Positions 8,217 to 16,686 of a DNA stretch of 64,000 nt are shown one piece after another. Position 1 is the first letter of the stretch. Each line of letters starts with the position of its first letter. Source of the DNA: Thermanaerothrix daxensis (GTDB lineage Bacteria > Chloroflexota > Anaerolineae > Anaerolineales > Anaerolineaceae); the NCBI RefSeq assembly GCF_001306145.1, contig NZ_LGKO01000002.1:310001-374000 (forward strand), given 5' to 3'. The notes beneath the pieces are model-generated. The model saw only the letters and a program-made list of their open reading frames with translations, did not search any database and was not told the origin of the DNA. Position numbers and translations under genes: made by a program.

Positions 8217-9275
8217 ATGAAGTGGATATTGCACACACAATTTCCCGAATATCTTAAAGATGCCTGGAACACGCTTCTGGAAGAAGCGATCACCAATGTG
8301 CCGTTTCTGCGCTATGAATATCTGGCTGCCTGGTGGGAGACGCGGGGAGGGGGCGAATGGCCACGGGCGCAACTGGCGTTGGTAACCGCCCACGAGCAGG
8401 AGCGTTTGATTGGGGTGGCCCCTCTGTTTTTTGTCCCCGAGCCTCAGGGACGCCCGACTTTGCTATTTTTAGGCAGTGTCGAGATCTCAGATTATCTGGA
8501 TTTCATTGTGCGGCCAGCCGATTTAGAGCGCTTTGTGGATGGACTCTGGGTTTTCTTGACGCAGGAATTGCCCTTTGAGTGGCAAGCCCTGGATCTTTAC
8601 AACCTCATTGAAACTTCGCCCACCCTTTCGGTTTTGAATACGTGGAGCCCACAACATCATTTGACCCTGCAAGTCGAGCGCCTGCAGCCTTCGCCTTATA
8701 TTCCCTTGCCAGGAGACTGGGAGGCTTACCTGGCCAGCCTGGATAAAAAGCAGCGTCACGAGATTCGTCGGAAGCTGCGCCGTGCCGAAGGACATACTTC
8801 GATGGTGTGCTGGTACTGTGCCGGGGAGAACGTGGAAGCGGAAGTAGAGGCTTTCCTGGACCTGATGGCACAGGATGAGGACAAGGCGGCTTTTCTAACT
8901 CCTGTGATGCGCCAGACGCTGCGCCGAATTGCGCTGGCCGCGGCGGCTCATGGCTACTTGCAACTGGCTTTCTTGGAGATTGGAAAAGAGAAGGCTGCCG
9001 CCTATTTCAATTTTGATTACCACGGTCGCGTTTACGTCTATAATACCGGTTTTAATCGTCGCTTCAACGATCTTTCTCCCGGTTGGGTGCTCCTCTCCTA
9101 CCTCTTGCAATGGGCAAATCAGAACGGACGGAAAGAATTTGATTTTATGCGCGGGGACGAGGCGTACAAATATCGCTTTGGGGCCATTAATCGGTATGTG
9201 GTGCGGGTAACTTTGTTGCGCCAGCCCGCTTCTGCCAGCGCCCTTGGTGCGGCTTCTACCTCTGTCCAGGAGTGA
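8217..9275 (+). CDS. FemAB/BioF2-like GNAT acyltransferase (Acetyltransf_6)
   Basis: This 352-residue protein fits the double-GNAT FemAB-like family. Marker segments are LIGVAPLFFV (about residue 65), YLASLDKKQRHEIRRKLRRAE (about 170-190), and the C-terminal run YFNFDYHGRVYVYNTGFNRRFNDLSPGWVLL with FDFMRGDEAYKYRFGA. Related proteins act in polysaccharide, cell-wall or lipid modification with acyl-CoA or aminoacyl donors. The ATG at 8217 has GAGG eight bases upstream and is preferred to 8181. TATAAT at 8189-8194 could be the -10. The Mrp gene follows after 7 bases and is probably cotranscribed. Confidence 0.82.
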   Translation: MKWILHTQFPEYLKDAWNTLLEEAITNVPFLRYEYLAAWWETRGGGEWPRAQLALVTAHEQERLIGVAPLFFVPEPQGRPTLLFLGSVEISDYLDFIVRPADLERFVDGLWVFLTQELPFEWQALDLYNLIETSPTLSVLNTWSPQHHLTLQVERLQPSPYIPLPGDWEAYLASLDKKQRHEIRRKLRRAEGHTSMVCWYCAGENVEAEVEAFLDLMAQDEDKAAFLTPVMRQTLRRIALAAAAHGYLQLAFLEIGKEKAAAYFNFDYHGRVYVYNTGFNRRFNDLSPGWVLLSYLLQWANQNGRKEFDFMRGDEAYKYRFGAINRYVVRVTLLRQPASASALGAASTSVQE

Positions 9276-9282
9276 TACCGGA

Positions 9283-10350
9283 ATGCTGAATGAAACCATT
9301 TTGCGCGAGGTTCTACGCCAGGTTATTGACCCTGAACTGGATCGCAATATTGTGGATTTGGGTATGGTGCGTGATTTAACCTGGGAGGCAGCCAGTGGGC
9401 GGGTGCGCTTTACCCTGGCCTTAACTACGGCAGCATGCCCACTGCGTCACCGCCTGGCCGATGAAGCACGCACAGCCCTTCTGCGCCTGCCGGGGGTTAG
9501 CGAGGTGGAGGTGGTGCTGGGGGTAATGAGTGACGAAGAGCGGCAGGCGATGTTGGGAGGATCTCATGCCCAGGCACCGAAACTGGCCGGATTCAACCGC
9601 ATCGGTCAGGTGATTGCAGTGGTGAGTGGTAAAGGGGGCGTGGGCAAGTCGTCGCTGACAGCCCTGTTGGCCGTTGCTCTCGGCCGCCAGGGGCAGAAAG
9701 TGGGTGTGTTGGATGCCGATATTACCGGTCCAAGCATTCCTAAGTTATTCGGACTGCCTGCGGGTGGGCTGCGCGGCAATGAGGCGGGGATTCTGCCTGC
9801 CATCACCCGCACCGGGATTCGCGTGGTCTCTGCCAACCTGATGCTTCCCGAGGAGGATGCAGCCGTTGCCTGGCGAGGGCCGCTCATCACCGGTTTGATT
9901 CAGCAATTCTGGGGGCAGGTCCTGTGGGGTAAACTGGATACCCTGTTGGTGGACCTTCCCCCCGGGACTTCTGACCCGTTATTAACGGTAGTGCGTCAAA
10001 TGCCGCTAAGAGGGGCCGTGCTGGTCACTTCTCCTCAGCAATTGGCGGCACTGGTGGTGCGTAAGGCGGTCAATTTACTGAAGACCCTGAACGTCCCCGT
10101 ATTGGGTGTGGTTGAGAATCTGGCGTATTATCCCTGTCCCCAGAGCGGAGAACACCATGAGGTGTTCGGGCCCAGCCATGCCTACGAGGTAGCAGTGGCG
10201 GCGGGGTGTGACCTGCTGGTACGTCTGCCAATTGATCCTTCCCTGACCCAATTGGGAGATGCAGGGCGGATCGAAGAGGCCGAATTGCCCGAACTGGCGC
10301 CTCTGGTCGCGCGATTATTGGGAGTTGTCACCCAGCGCGCACAGGCGTGA
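9283..10350 (+). CDS. mrp: Mrp/ApbC-type P-loop ATPase, iron-sulfur carrier family
   Basis: This 355-residue protein has an N-terminal MIP18/DUF59 domain (residues 1-90) and a Mrp/NBP35 ATPase with the deviant Walker A GKGGVGKSS near residue 118 and switch motif DLPPGTSD. Family members carry and transfer Fe-S clusters as dimers, the bridging cluster held by a C-terminal CPxC motif. Here that motif reads CPQS: Cys285 is kept and the second cysteine is Ser288, so classical cluster binding may be weakened or lost. The ATG at 9283 follows AGGAG and lies 7 bases after the preceding gene. Confidence 0.92.
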   Translation: MLNETILREVLRQVIDPELDRNIVDLGMVRDLTWEAASGRVRFTLALTTAACPLRHRLADEARTALLRLPGVSEVEVVLGVMSDEERQAMLGGSHAQAPKLAGFNRIGQVIAVVSGKGGVGKSSLTALLAVALGRQGQKVGVLDADITGPSIPKLFGLPAGGLRGNEAGILPAITRTGIRVVSANLMLPEEDAAVAWRGPLITGLIQQFWGQVLWGKLDTLLVDLPPGTSDPLLTVVRQMPLRGAVLVTSPQQLAALVVRKAVNLLKTLNVPVLGVVENLAYYPCPQSGEHHEVFGPSHAYEVAVAAGCDLLVRLPIDPSLTQLGDAGRIEEAELPELAPLVARLLGVVTQRAQA

Positions 10351-10373
10351 GATTTAGGGAAGTGTCATCATAT

Positions 10374-10712
10374 TCAACCGATTGGCCAGCCGAGGGGGAC
10401 GGGTTGGTCGGGTTGTAGCAAGACCACATCGTTGTCGGGGCCCATGGCACCCAGGACGAGCACCTCGGAGACGAAATCAGCAATTTGGCGTGGGGGGAAG
10501 TTGACCACGGCAACCACGAGGCGCCCCTCCAGGTCTTCTTTGCGGTAGCGCCGGGTCAGTTGGGCGCTGGAGGTCTTGATCCCCAGCGGTCCAAAGTCTA
10601 TCCACAACTTATAAGCGGGTTTACGGGCTTTGGGGTGGTCCTCTACGCGGATAACTTTCCCGATACGCATGTCCACTTTGGCGAAATCATCGTAGGTGAT
10701 TGAGGGGCTCAT
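10374..10712 (-). CDS. csaA: CsaA-like tRNA-binding (EMAP-II/OB fold) protein
   Basis: This 112-residue protein is a single tRNA-binding OB-fold domain. It shows KVDMRIGKVIRVEDHPKARKPAYKL, GIKTSSAQLT, VAVVNFPPRQIADFVSEVLVLG and the C-terminal VVLLQPDQPVPLG, all typical of CsaA. CsaA has been described as a chaperone-like protein linked to secretion. GGAG precedes the ATG at 10712. It begins 24 bases after the NrtR-like gene on the same strand, so the two are probably one transcript. The functional link is not obvious. Confidence 0.87.
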   Translation of the reverse strand: MSPSITYDDFAKVDMRIGKVIRVEDHPKARKPAYKLWIDFGPLGIKTSSAQLTRRYRKEDLEGRLVVAVVNFPPRQIADFVSEVLVLGAMGPDNDVVLLQPDQPVPLGWPIG

Positions 10713-10736
10713 TGCATATCTCCGTAGGGGTGGCAT

Positions 10737-11399
10737 TTAGGGAAATAAGCGGCGTGCTTTGATCTCGGCGATTGCATCCGGGCGGTAGCGGTAGAGGCGT
10801 GCAGGGCGCCCTTCGCCACTGCGCACATGTGGTGTGGGTTCAATCACGCCCGCCTGGAGCAGTCGGCGACGGAAGTTCCGTTTATCCAGGCGCTCCCCCA
10901 GGATGAGTTCGTAGGTGTGCTGTATCTCGCTGAGAGTGAATAATTCGGGCAGTAATTCGAATCCCACGGCGGTATATTCCAGTTTGTAGCGCAAGCGGCG
11001 CAGGGCATAGGCCAGGATGCTGGCATGATCCAGGATGAGCGGGGGCAAGCGGGTGAGGGGGAACCAGGCGCCAGTTGGGGTGGTGGGAGCAAGGCGGGCA
11101 ATTGCGTCCATGGCAATCAGAGCAAAGTAGGCTACCGAAATCAGACAATCATGAGGATGTCGGTCGGGCTCACCGTAGGTGTATAGTTGCTCTAAATAGG
11201 CTTCGCGCAGTCCCAAGCAGGTTTCCAGGCATTGGTAAGCGGTTTGCTCCAGCGAGCACCCGCCCTCGAACGGTTTTGCGGGTAGCGCCCACTGGCCCTC
11301 TGCATGCGCTTCATGACAGGGTTGCAGCCAGACTTGTAGAGCCTCATCTTTGAGGGTGAAGATGACCAGCAGGACTTCTAGATTGATGGTATGGCTCAT
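10737..11399 (-). CDS. NrtR-like regulator: degenerate Nudix domain plus winged helix
   Basis: This 220-residue protein has an N-terminal Nudix-fold domain (residues 5-140) and a C-terminal winged helix (LFTLSEIQHTYELILGERLDKRNFRRRLLQAGVIEPT). This is the architecture of NrtR, which senses ADP-ribose or related nucleotides and usually represses NAD metabolism. The Nudix box is not catalytic: the REUxEE core reads QCLETC, so binding without hydrolysis is expected. No NAD gene is adjacent, so its targets lie elsewhere or differ. Specific regulon unknown. Confidence 0.85.
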   Translation of the reverse strand: MSHTINLEVLLVIFTLKDEALQVWLQPCHEAHAEGQWALPAKPFEGGCSLEQTAYQCLETCLGLREAYLEQLYTYGEPDRHPHDCLISVAYFALIAMDAIARLAPTTPTGAWFPLTRLPPLILDHASILAYALRRLRYKLEYTAVGFELLPELFTLSEIQHTYELILGERLDKRNFRRRLLQAGVIEPTPHVRSGEGRPARLYRYRPDAIAEIKARRLFP

Positions 11400-11604
11400 T
11401 TGTTTGTAACCTTGCTTACCGCCTCAGGTTAGGCACCGGCATCTTATGATATTATATATTTGGAGCCTGAAGCGCGGCTTGGGACATGTGATTTGTAGGG
11501 GTTTGCCGTGGTGAGGGGGAACTTCGATGGCAAGTGCAGCGTCTATTACCCAGGCCACCTGATTGGGCTTATGCAGTGGAATTCCGAGTGAGGAGGAGAA
11601 ACCG

Positions 11605-12534
11605 ATGAACCGCAAGCGTTCCCTCTATGTGGGTTTTATCATCATTGGGTTGGTGGCATTGGCGTGTAATCTGCCCGTAGGCGGAGGGGGACCCACCGCT
11701 GTACCCACCCCCAATGCAACTTTGACCGCCCTGTTTGCACTGCTGACGCCTCAGGCCACTACGCCCCCGCCGGTGATCGCCAGTCCCACATTACCGCCCC
11801 CCACAGCCGTTCCGCCCACCCCGACGACCGCGGCGGCCTCACCCACAGCAGTGCTGCCCACACCTACTCTGACTGCCACACCCCTTTTGCGCACCGGGGG
11901 CAGTTTTAAGGCCGTCTATTTCAGCCAGCCCCCCAAACTGGATGGCATTTGGGATGAGTGGCCGGGCAGTGCATATTCCTGCGAAAACGTGGTCTTTGGC
12001 GCCAAAGAACGCAAGAATCGAGAGGACCTCGGGTGTTCATTCCGTGTGGGTTGGGATGGCAATTACCTCTACGTGGCTTATAAGATTTATGATGATGTCT
12101 ACGTGCAGAATGCCAGTGGCGCGGATCTTTATAAGGGGGACAGTGTGGAGATCCTTTTCGATGCCGATCTTTATGGCGACTGGGGTTCACAGGTGCTCAG
12201 CGGGGATGATTACCAATTGGGCATCTCGTTGGGTCGTCCTGACCCGGAAGGCGCCAAGGATGTCTATCTGTGGTTCCCGCGCAGTAAAGCCGGTGCACGG
12301 GATGATGTGAAGGTAGCCGTGGCCGCCCAGGATGGCCTTTATCGCGTTGAGGTGGCGGTACCGTGGAGCCTGTTTGGCATCAAGCCGGCTTCAGGACAGC
12401 AGTACGGGTTTGCCGTTTCTGTATCGGATAATGATAAGCCGGGGGAAAACGTCCAGCAAAGTATGGTCTCCAGCGCGCCGTTCCGCCGCCTGACCGATCC
12501 AACCACCTGGGGCATTCTGACCCTGACGCGCTAA
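11605..12534 (+). CDS. Secreted lipoprotein with CBM9-like (DOMON-type) domain
   Basis: This 309-residue lipoprotein has the lipobox LVALAC at about residues 15-20. A low-complexity Thr/Pro/Ala stretch (about 20-95) follows, of the kind that spans the wall. The beta-rich C-terminal domain starts at FSQPPKLDGIWDEWPG and includes WDGNYLYVAYKIYDDV, DSVEILFDADLYGDW and VEVAVPWSLFGI, the pattern of carbohydrate-binding module family 9-like domains. GAGGAGGAG before the ATG at 11605 fixes the start. It stands alone between the divergent NrtR gene and the convergent thioredoxin gene. A role in binding sugars or heme at the surface is inferred from the fold only. Confidence 0.83.
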   Translation: MNRKRSLYVGFIIIGLVALACNLPVGGGGPTAVPTPNATLTALFALLTPQATTPPPVIASPTLPPPTAVPPTPTTAAASPTAVLPTPTLTATPLLRTGGSFKAVYFSQPPKLDGIWDEWPGSAYSCENVVFGAKERKNREDLGCSFRVGWDGNYLYVAYKIYDDVYVQNASGADLYKGDSVEILFDADLYGDWGSQVLSGDDYQLGISLGRPDPEGAKDVYLWFPRSKAGARDDVKVAVAAQDGLYRVEVAVPWSLFGIKPASGQQYGFAVSVSDNDKPGENVQQSMVSSAPFRRLTDPTTWGILTLTR

Positions 12535-12540
12535 GTAAGT

Positions 12541-12581
12541 AAAAAAGGGCAACGGGGGCCTGGGTGCCTCCCGTTGCCCTT
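12541..12581 (-). terminator. Terminator between convergent lipoprotein and thioredoxin genes
   Basis: A perfect 12-bp stem AAGGGCAACGGG/CCCGTTGCCCTT (12545-12556 with 12570-12581) has a run of six Ts next to it when read on the minus strand. It therefore terminates the thioredoxin gene and probably also blocks the lipoprotein transcript. Confidence 0.85.
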
Positions 12582-12599
12582 GACACTCCTCTCTGACTT

Positions 12600-13442
12600 T
12601 CAGAACAGGATCAGCGCCAGTTCATTGCGGTACTGGCGGGTGAGCGGGTTTTCTTCACCCAGGATTTCCAACAGGCTTAAAACGACCTGGCGCGCCTGAT
12701 CGTCGCGGTAGCGCTTGTCCTGGCGCAAGATATCCAACAGACCATCCAGCGCAGCCAGGATGTTGCCTCGGCTGGCAAGGCGAATGGCATTCCAGTAGGC
12801 AGCGGCCAATTCGTCCTCTTCCTCATCTACACGGTGCTGGCGTAGTTCGACCAGGGCATGGGCGTAGGGCTTGAGTAGCATTGCCCGAGTAAACTCGCGG
12901 CTGGCGGGGAATGCCTCCAGGATGGCCAGGGCCTCATAGCCTTTACCCTGTGCCAGCAGAGACTTGACCAATCCCAGCAGCGCGCGCGGATCTTCGCCTT
13001 CTTCCCCCAGCACCTCACGGAAGAGGGTCTCAGCCTCTGCCCATTCGCCATCTGTCAGCAGGCTTTCAGCCTTCTCCAGTTTCAGCGCAGTAGGGCTGGG
13101 GGGTTGCAGGCGTTCCAGAAACTCGCGCAGGCGGGCTTCAGGGATGGCACCAACGAATTCTGCTACCACCTGACCATTGACAAAAGCCTTTACTGTGGGA
13201 AGGCTGCGCACTCCGTATCGCAGAGCAAGGTTGGGGTTTTCATCTACATTCACCCGTGCCAGACGAAAGCGTCCTTGTGCTTCACCCGCTAAACGCACCA
13301 ATAGGGCTCCCAGGTCGCGGCAAGGCCGGCACCACGCGGCCCAGAAGTCCACCACGACCGGAATATTCTGCGAGTAAGCCAGTACCTCGTATTCAAAATC
13401 GGCTTCACTTACATCGACAATGTAATCCGGGCTCATCATCAT
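12600..13442 (-). CDS. Thioredoxin-TPR protein, CnoX/YbbN-like
   Basis: This 280-residue protein has an N-terminal thioredoxin domain (residues 8-110) with an intact redox motif WCRPC (Cys38, Cys41), then TPR-like helices to the end (ESLLTDGEWAEAETLFREVL; the ALLGLVKSLLAQGKGYEALAIL region). Escherichia coli CnoX has this layout and acts as a chaperone handing over-oxidized clients to GroEL, but it has lost CxxC. Here both cysteines remain, so oxidoreductase activity is likely. Three ATGs in a row begin at 13442 behind GAGGAG. A hairpin terminator follows at 12545-12581. Confidence 0.88.
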   Translation of the reverse strand: MMMSPDYIVDVSEADFEYEVLAYSQNIPVVVDFWAAWCRPCRDLGALLVRLAGEAQGRFRLARVNVDENPNLALRYGVRSLPTVKAFVNGQVVAEFVGAIPEARLREFLERLQPPSPTALKLEKAESLLTDGEWAEAETLFREVLGEEGEDPRALLGLVKSLLAQGKGYEALAILEAFPASREFTRAMLLKPYAHALVELRQHRVDEEEDELAAAYWNAIRLASRGNILAALDGLLDILRQDKRYRDDQARQVVLSLLEILGEENPLTRQYRNELALILF

Positions 13443-13538
13443 TAACTCCTCATCACCCAGTGACTCAAACGCATCGTCGTTTTTACTGTATTGTACCCGT
13501 GCTTTGTTAATTTTTTGTCGGAACGCGGGGGTGTAGTC

Positions 13539-13961
13539 TCACTCTTCGTCTTCATCACTGACCACCCCCGGTTGCTCTACGCGGAGTACCTCCCCGTGCA
13601 GGTTAATCACGACCCGAAAGCCCATCATACCCAGGTAGGCACGTCCTTCTTCGGGTATACCGGTTTGCAAGAGTTGTTCAAATTGTTTATCCAGGTTGCG
13701 CAGTTGTGTGTAAATTATGGCGCGGGAGAAGGGATCTTCCTGCCCCAGCATTTTGGCGGTTTGTTCACTCAATAGGTCTTCGTGCCCTTCAATCTGCTGG
13801 CGCATGATTTCTAAGACCTGGCGATCAACCTGCTCAGAAGGAATGTGGCGTCGAAATCCCCGGTCATTGACCACATAGCAGGGTTCATCGCCCACGTAAG
13901 CCACTTCAACGGGTTGTTCATTCTCATCTACGACTAAACCAGCAAACAGAGGTTGGCGCAT
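13539..13961 (-). CDS. Conserved small protein of unknown function
   Basis: I do not recognise this 140-residue protein. It begins with a short beta segment (LFAGLVVDENEQPVEVAYVGDEPCYVVNDRGFRRHIPSEQ), followed by a long charged helix with an EDPFSRAIIYTQLRNLDKQFEQLL stretch and an acidic tail (SDEDEE). There is no signal peptide or membrane segment, so it should be cytosolic. GAGGAG precedes the ATG at 13961, which is preferred to 13976. It starts 18 bases after the LURP-one-like gene on the same strand and is probably cotranscribed. Confidence 0.75.
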   Translation of the reverse strand: MRQPLFAGLVVDENEQPVEVAYVGDEPCYVVNDRGFRRHIPSEQVDRQVLEIMRQQIEGHEDLLSEQTAKMLGQEDPFSRAIIYTQLRNLDKQFEQLLQTGIPEEGRAYLGMMGFRVVINLHGEVLRVEQPGVVSDEDEE

Positions 13962-13978
13962 TGCGAATCTCCTCACAC

Positions 13979-14560
13979 CTAACTGCTTTGTTTACCTTTG
14001 ATGATGGCGAAAAGGATGGCGGCAGCCAGCCCCAGGCGGCGATCCAATTGTCGGTTGGGGTCTGCTGAAAAGTCAATTTCCATTTCATAACGGAACAGGT
14101 GAAAACGCTGACGAAAGTCGGCCACTTTTACGGTGCCGAGAGTGGCCTCGTAGTGCTGGGGCAGCCATGCTCCCAGCAGAAAGCGGCGCAACAGAGCGCG
14201 TCCCAATGTGTCTTCCTGAATGAGGCCGATCGGTGTGTCATCTGCGGAGAGAATCTGCCACTCATCACGTGCCAGGGATTGCCATCCGCGGCGACGTAGT
14301 GCTCCTACCTTGTGACCGCTGAGGCTATCTACCACGTCATAGGCGGCTGAGAAATCCAGGACTTGCCGGGCACGAATTTGCAAGATTTCCTGGCTCATTT
14401 CTTCATCCCGATAGACGCGGATATCCTTTTTCAGGCGGAACATGCGCTGGCGGGAATAAAGCAACATTTCGCCCTGGGGATTGTAAATCCGCACAATTCC
14501 TGTCAGGGCCAGAATCTGACGTTTGAGGCGGTATTGAGAGTAACCGAAAAGCGGATTCAT
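13979..14560 (-). CDS. LURP-one/scramblase-like beta-barrel protein
   Basis: This 193-residue protein resembles the LURP-one-related/Tubby-like fold. It has repeated beta hairpins of the form IVRIYNPQGEMLLYSRQRMFRLKKDIRVY, QEILQIRARQVLDF, YDVVDSLSGHKVGALRRRG and YEATLGTVKVADF, ending in a hydrophobic helix RRLGLAAAILFAIIKG. In this fold the C-terminal helix threads the barrel or contacts membrane. AAGGAGCC before the ATG at 14560 supports the start. Function in bacteria is not established. It leads the small protein downstream. Confidence 0.72.
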   Translation of the reverse strand: MNPLFGYSQYRLKRQILALTGIVRIYNPQGEMLLYSRQRMFRLKKDIRVYRDEEMSQEILQIRARQVLDFSAAYDVVDSLSGHKVGALRRRGWQSLARDEWQILSADDTPIGLIQEDTLGRALLRRFLLGAWLPQHYEATLGTVKVADFRQRFHLFRYEMEIDFSADPNRQLDRRLGLAAAILFAIIKGKQSS

Positions 14561-14587
14561 GCGGGCTCCTTGATTTTGTCTCTACTG

Positions 14588-15655
14588 TTATTCTACAACG
14601 ATCACGAGGGTTCCGGTATCAGCAACAAAATAGGGGAAGTCTAACGGCACAGTGGGATGGGTCCAGCGGTAGATCCACAGGGCATCTTGTGGGCTCAGGT
14701 TGATGCAACCGTGGCTGCGCGGGCGCCCGAAATCGTTGTGCCAGTAGGTGCCGTGGAAGGAAATGCCGTTGTCCATCAGATAACTGACCCAGGGCACGCC
14801 GGGTAAATCATAGGAATTAGGGGCTGCGCGATCACCCGCTGCCATATGCCGCGAAGGGCGCTTTCGGTGAGTCTGGTAGCGACCTGGCGGGGTGCGGTAA
14901 TCGCCATCATGGAAGCGCGCCCCGGTTGCAGCACGCGCAGCAAACACAGGGCGTTCTCCTTCCCAGGCAATTACCACCTGATCTGCCAGGCGGACCTCAA
15001 TGCGTTTTTGCTCTGCTGGGACCTGAGGTGAAAGCGGTGCTACGGCTTCAGGCGATACGGCGCGCAGGTGAGGGGCTCGCACGAAATAAGATACGGGCCA
15101 TTTGTCGTCGGCAATGCGGTACCACCATTGCCCTTTGTCATCCTGCAGTACCTGGGTGACCCAAAATGTGCAGCCGTAGTAAAGGCGGTAGGCCAGACTC
15201 CAGGTCAGGCGAGGATTCCACAGAGCATCGGTATAGGGAACGCTGACCTCAAACAGGCGCCCCTGAGGGGGGATCTCCGTTTCTACGGGCTGGGGCATTA
15301 ACGCCACGGGCTGGACTTCTCCTGAATGCACGTAGGCTTCGTCATTAAGCAGGTACCAGATGCGATTGTGGCTGGAGGTATCATCTCCCAGGGTAACGCC
15401 CGTGATGGGAAGGACCAAGTCGCGCCAGTAGGTTTTGCGGATGTTGCCGGAGAATGAAGGTCGGTCAAACCCCTCGGTTTTTGGGGGGATGATGCGGCCA
15501 AGGGAAAGGTTGAAATCCTGGGGGGCGAAGACCTTTCCCGGATGGGCTGGCAAGCGCCACCAGGGCCAACTCACCAGTGCCAGCAGCCCTCCTGCGCACC
15601 AACGCAGGAATTCGCGACGTGTGAGTGGAGGCAAGTCGAGGCCGGGCATGAACAT
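14588..15655 (-). CDS. L,D-transpeptidase (YkuD) with Tat-like signal
   Basis: This 355-residue exported enzyme has a twin-arginine-type start (LTRREFLRWCAGGLLALVSW, residues 11-30), a middle SH3-like region and a C-terminal YkuD domain. The catalytic signature HGTYWHNDFG...SHGCINL places the nucleophile at Cys317. It would make 3-3 cross-links in peptidoglycan or attach proteins to the wall. It lies 5 bases after a second L,D-transpeptidase and shares an operon with an amidase. A second ATG at 15649 is equally plausible because no clear ribosome site is visible. Confidence 0.9.
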   Translation of the reverse strand: MFMPGLDLPPLTRREFLRWCAGGLLALVSWPWWRLPAHPGKVFAPQDFNLSLGRIIPPKTEGFDRPSFSGNIRKTYWRDLVLPITGVTLGDDTSSHNRIWYLLNDEAYVHSGEVQPVALMPQPVETEIPPQGRLFEVSVPYTDALWNPRLTWSLAYRLYYGCTFWVTQVLQDDKGQWWYRIADDKWPVSYFVRAPHLRAVSPEAVAPLSPQVPAEQKRIEVRLADQVVIAWEGERPVFAARAATGARFHDGDYRTPPGRYQTHRKRPSRHMAAGDRAAPNSYDLPGVPWVSYLMDNGISFHGTYWHNDFGRPRSHGCINLSPQDALWIYRWTHPTVPLDFPYFVADTGTLVIVVE

Positions 15656-15660
15656 AGCAG

Positions 15661-16686
15661 TTAATCATGAATGTTGACCAGTGTACCCACTGAGGCCCAG
15701 TTAAACAACCAGGCGGCGTCCTCGGTGCGCAGATTGATGCAGCCGTGGCTCATGGGCGTGCCAAAATTGTTGTGCCAGTAGGTGCCGTGCAAACCATAGC
15801 CCTTGTAAAAGTACATCACGTAGGGCACGTCGGGGAGGTAGTAACCCGGACCGCGCATATCGGCGTAGCGGTATTTGACGTAGATCCGATATTGCCCGGT
15901 CACTGTTGGGTAGCGCCAGGTGCCGGTGGAGACCAGGAATTGGTTCACCAGCGTTTGCCCCTCATAAGCGTAAACCATTTGCTCACTGAGGTCCACATCA
16001 ATCCAGCGCTCGTCACCCTCCACCTCGGGCCAGGTAAAGACATCTGCGCGAGGTGGCGTGGTGGGAGTGTGGGTTGGAAGGGGAGTGGGCGTCTCAGTCG
16101 GTGAGGGTGTCGGGCTGGGGGTGAGGGTGGGTTTGAGCAGAGCATTCGCCGGGCGCGCCAATGAGGGACTACGGGCAAAGGCAATCTGCCATTCGGGTAC
16201 CAGGAACCAGGCCGTTAGAGCCAGCCCTGCCATCAGGGAAAGCAAAATCGGCACCCAAAGCCAGGCGTGGAGCTGTGTAGTACGGCGGGCCGAAGCCGTT
16301 GTTGTGATGGATGAGGCCGTGGTCGTGGGGCGAGGCTGGCGGATTGGTACAGGCTGGGTCTGGGCTAATGCCTCAGCCCTTTGTAGGTCAAGCGCGTGTG
16401 GTGCTTTGGGAGCGGCCTGGCTCTGGCGCAAACGGCGCACAGCCCAGTGCATCCCGCGGCGGGCAGCGCGGCTCTGGGGATTGATGGCTAAAGCACGTTC
16501 CAGGTAGGCGATGCTCTGACGGGGTTCCGCTAGAGCCGCCAAAACCAACCATGGGGTTTCCTGATCAGGGTGCTCCCGAGTTGCGGCTTCGGCCAGGTGC
16601 CGCGCTTCATCAAGACGCCCTTGTTGCAGTGCCTGGCGGATGTGGCTCAACCAATTGGGGGGGAGACCCTGTACGACTGAGGTCAT
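15661..16686 (-). CDS. L,D-transpeptidase with N-terminal TPR region and membrane anchor
   Basis: This 341-residue protein has an N-terminal helical repeat region (residues 10-75: EARHLAEAATREHPDQETPWLVLAALA; YLERALAINPQSRAARRGM) on the cytoplasmic side. One membrane segment follows near 145-165 (LWVPILLSLMAGLALTAWFLV), then a Thr/Pro linker and an external YkuD domain with HGTYWHNNFG...SHGCINL (Cys316 nucleophile). Cytoplasmic TPR plus external catalysis is an uncommon layout that could link wall cross-linking to an internal partner. The start overlaps the amidase stop by 4 bases (16683-16686), so translation is coupled. Confidence 0.9.
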   Translation of the reverse strand: MTSVVQGLPPNWLSHIRQALQQGRLDEARHLAEAATREHPDQETPWLVLAALAEPRQSIAYLERALAINPQSRAARRGMHWAVRRLRQSQAAPKAPHALDLQRAEALAQTQPVPIRQPRPTTTASSITTTASARRTTQLHAWLWVPILLSLMAGLALTAWFLVPEWQIAFARSPSLARPANALLKPTLTPSPTPSPTETPTPLPTHTPTTPPRADVFTWPEVEGDERWIDVDLSEQMVYAYEGQTLVNQFLVSTGTWRYPTVTGQYRIYVKYRYADMRGPGYYLPDVPYVMYFYKGYGLHGTYWHNNFGTPMSHGCINLRTEDAAWLFNWASVGTLVNIHD

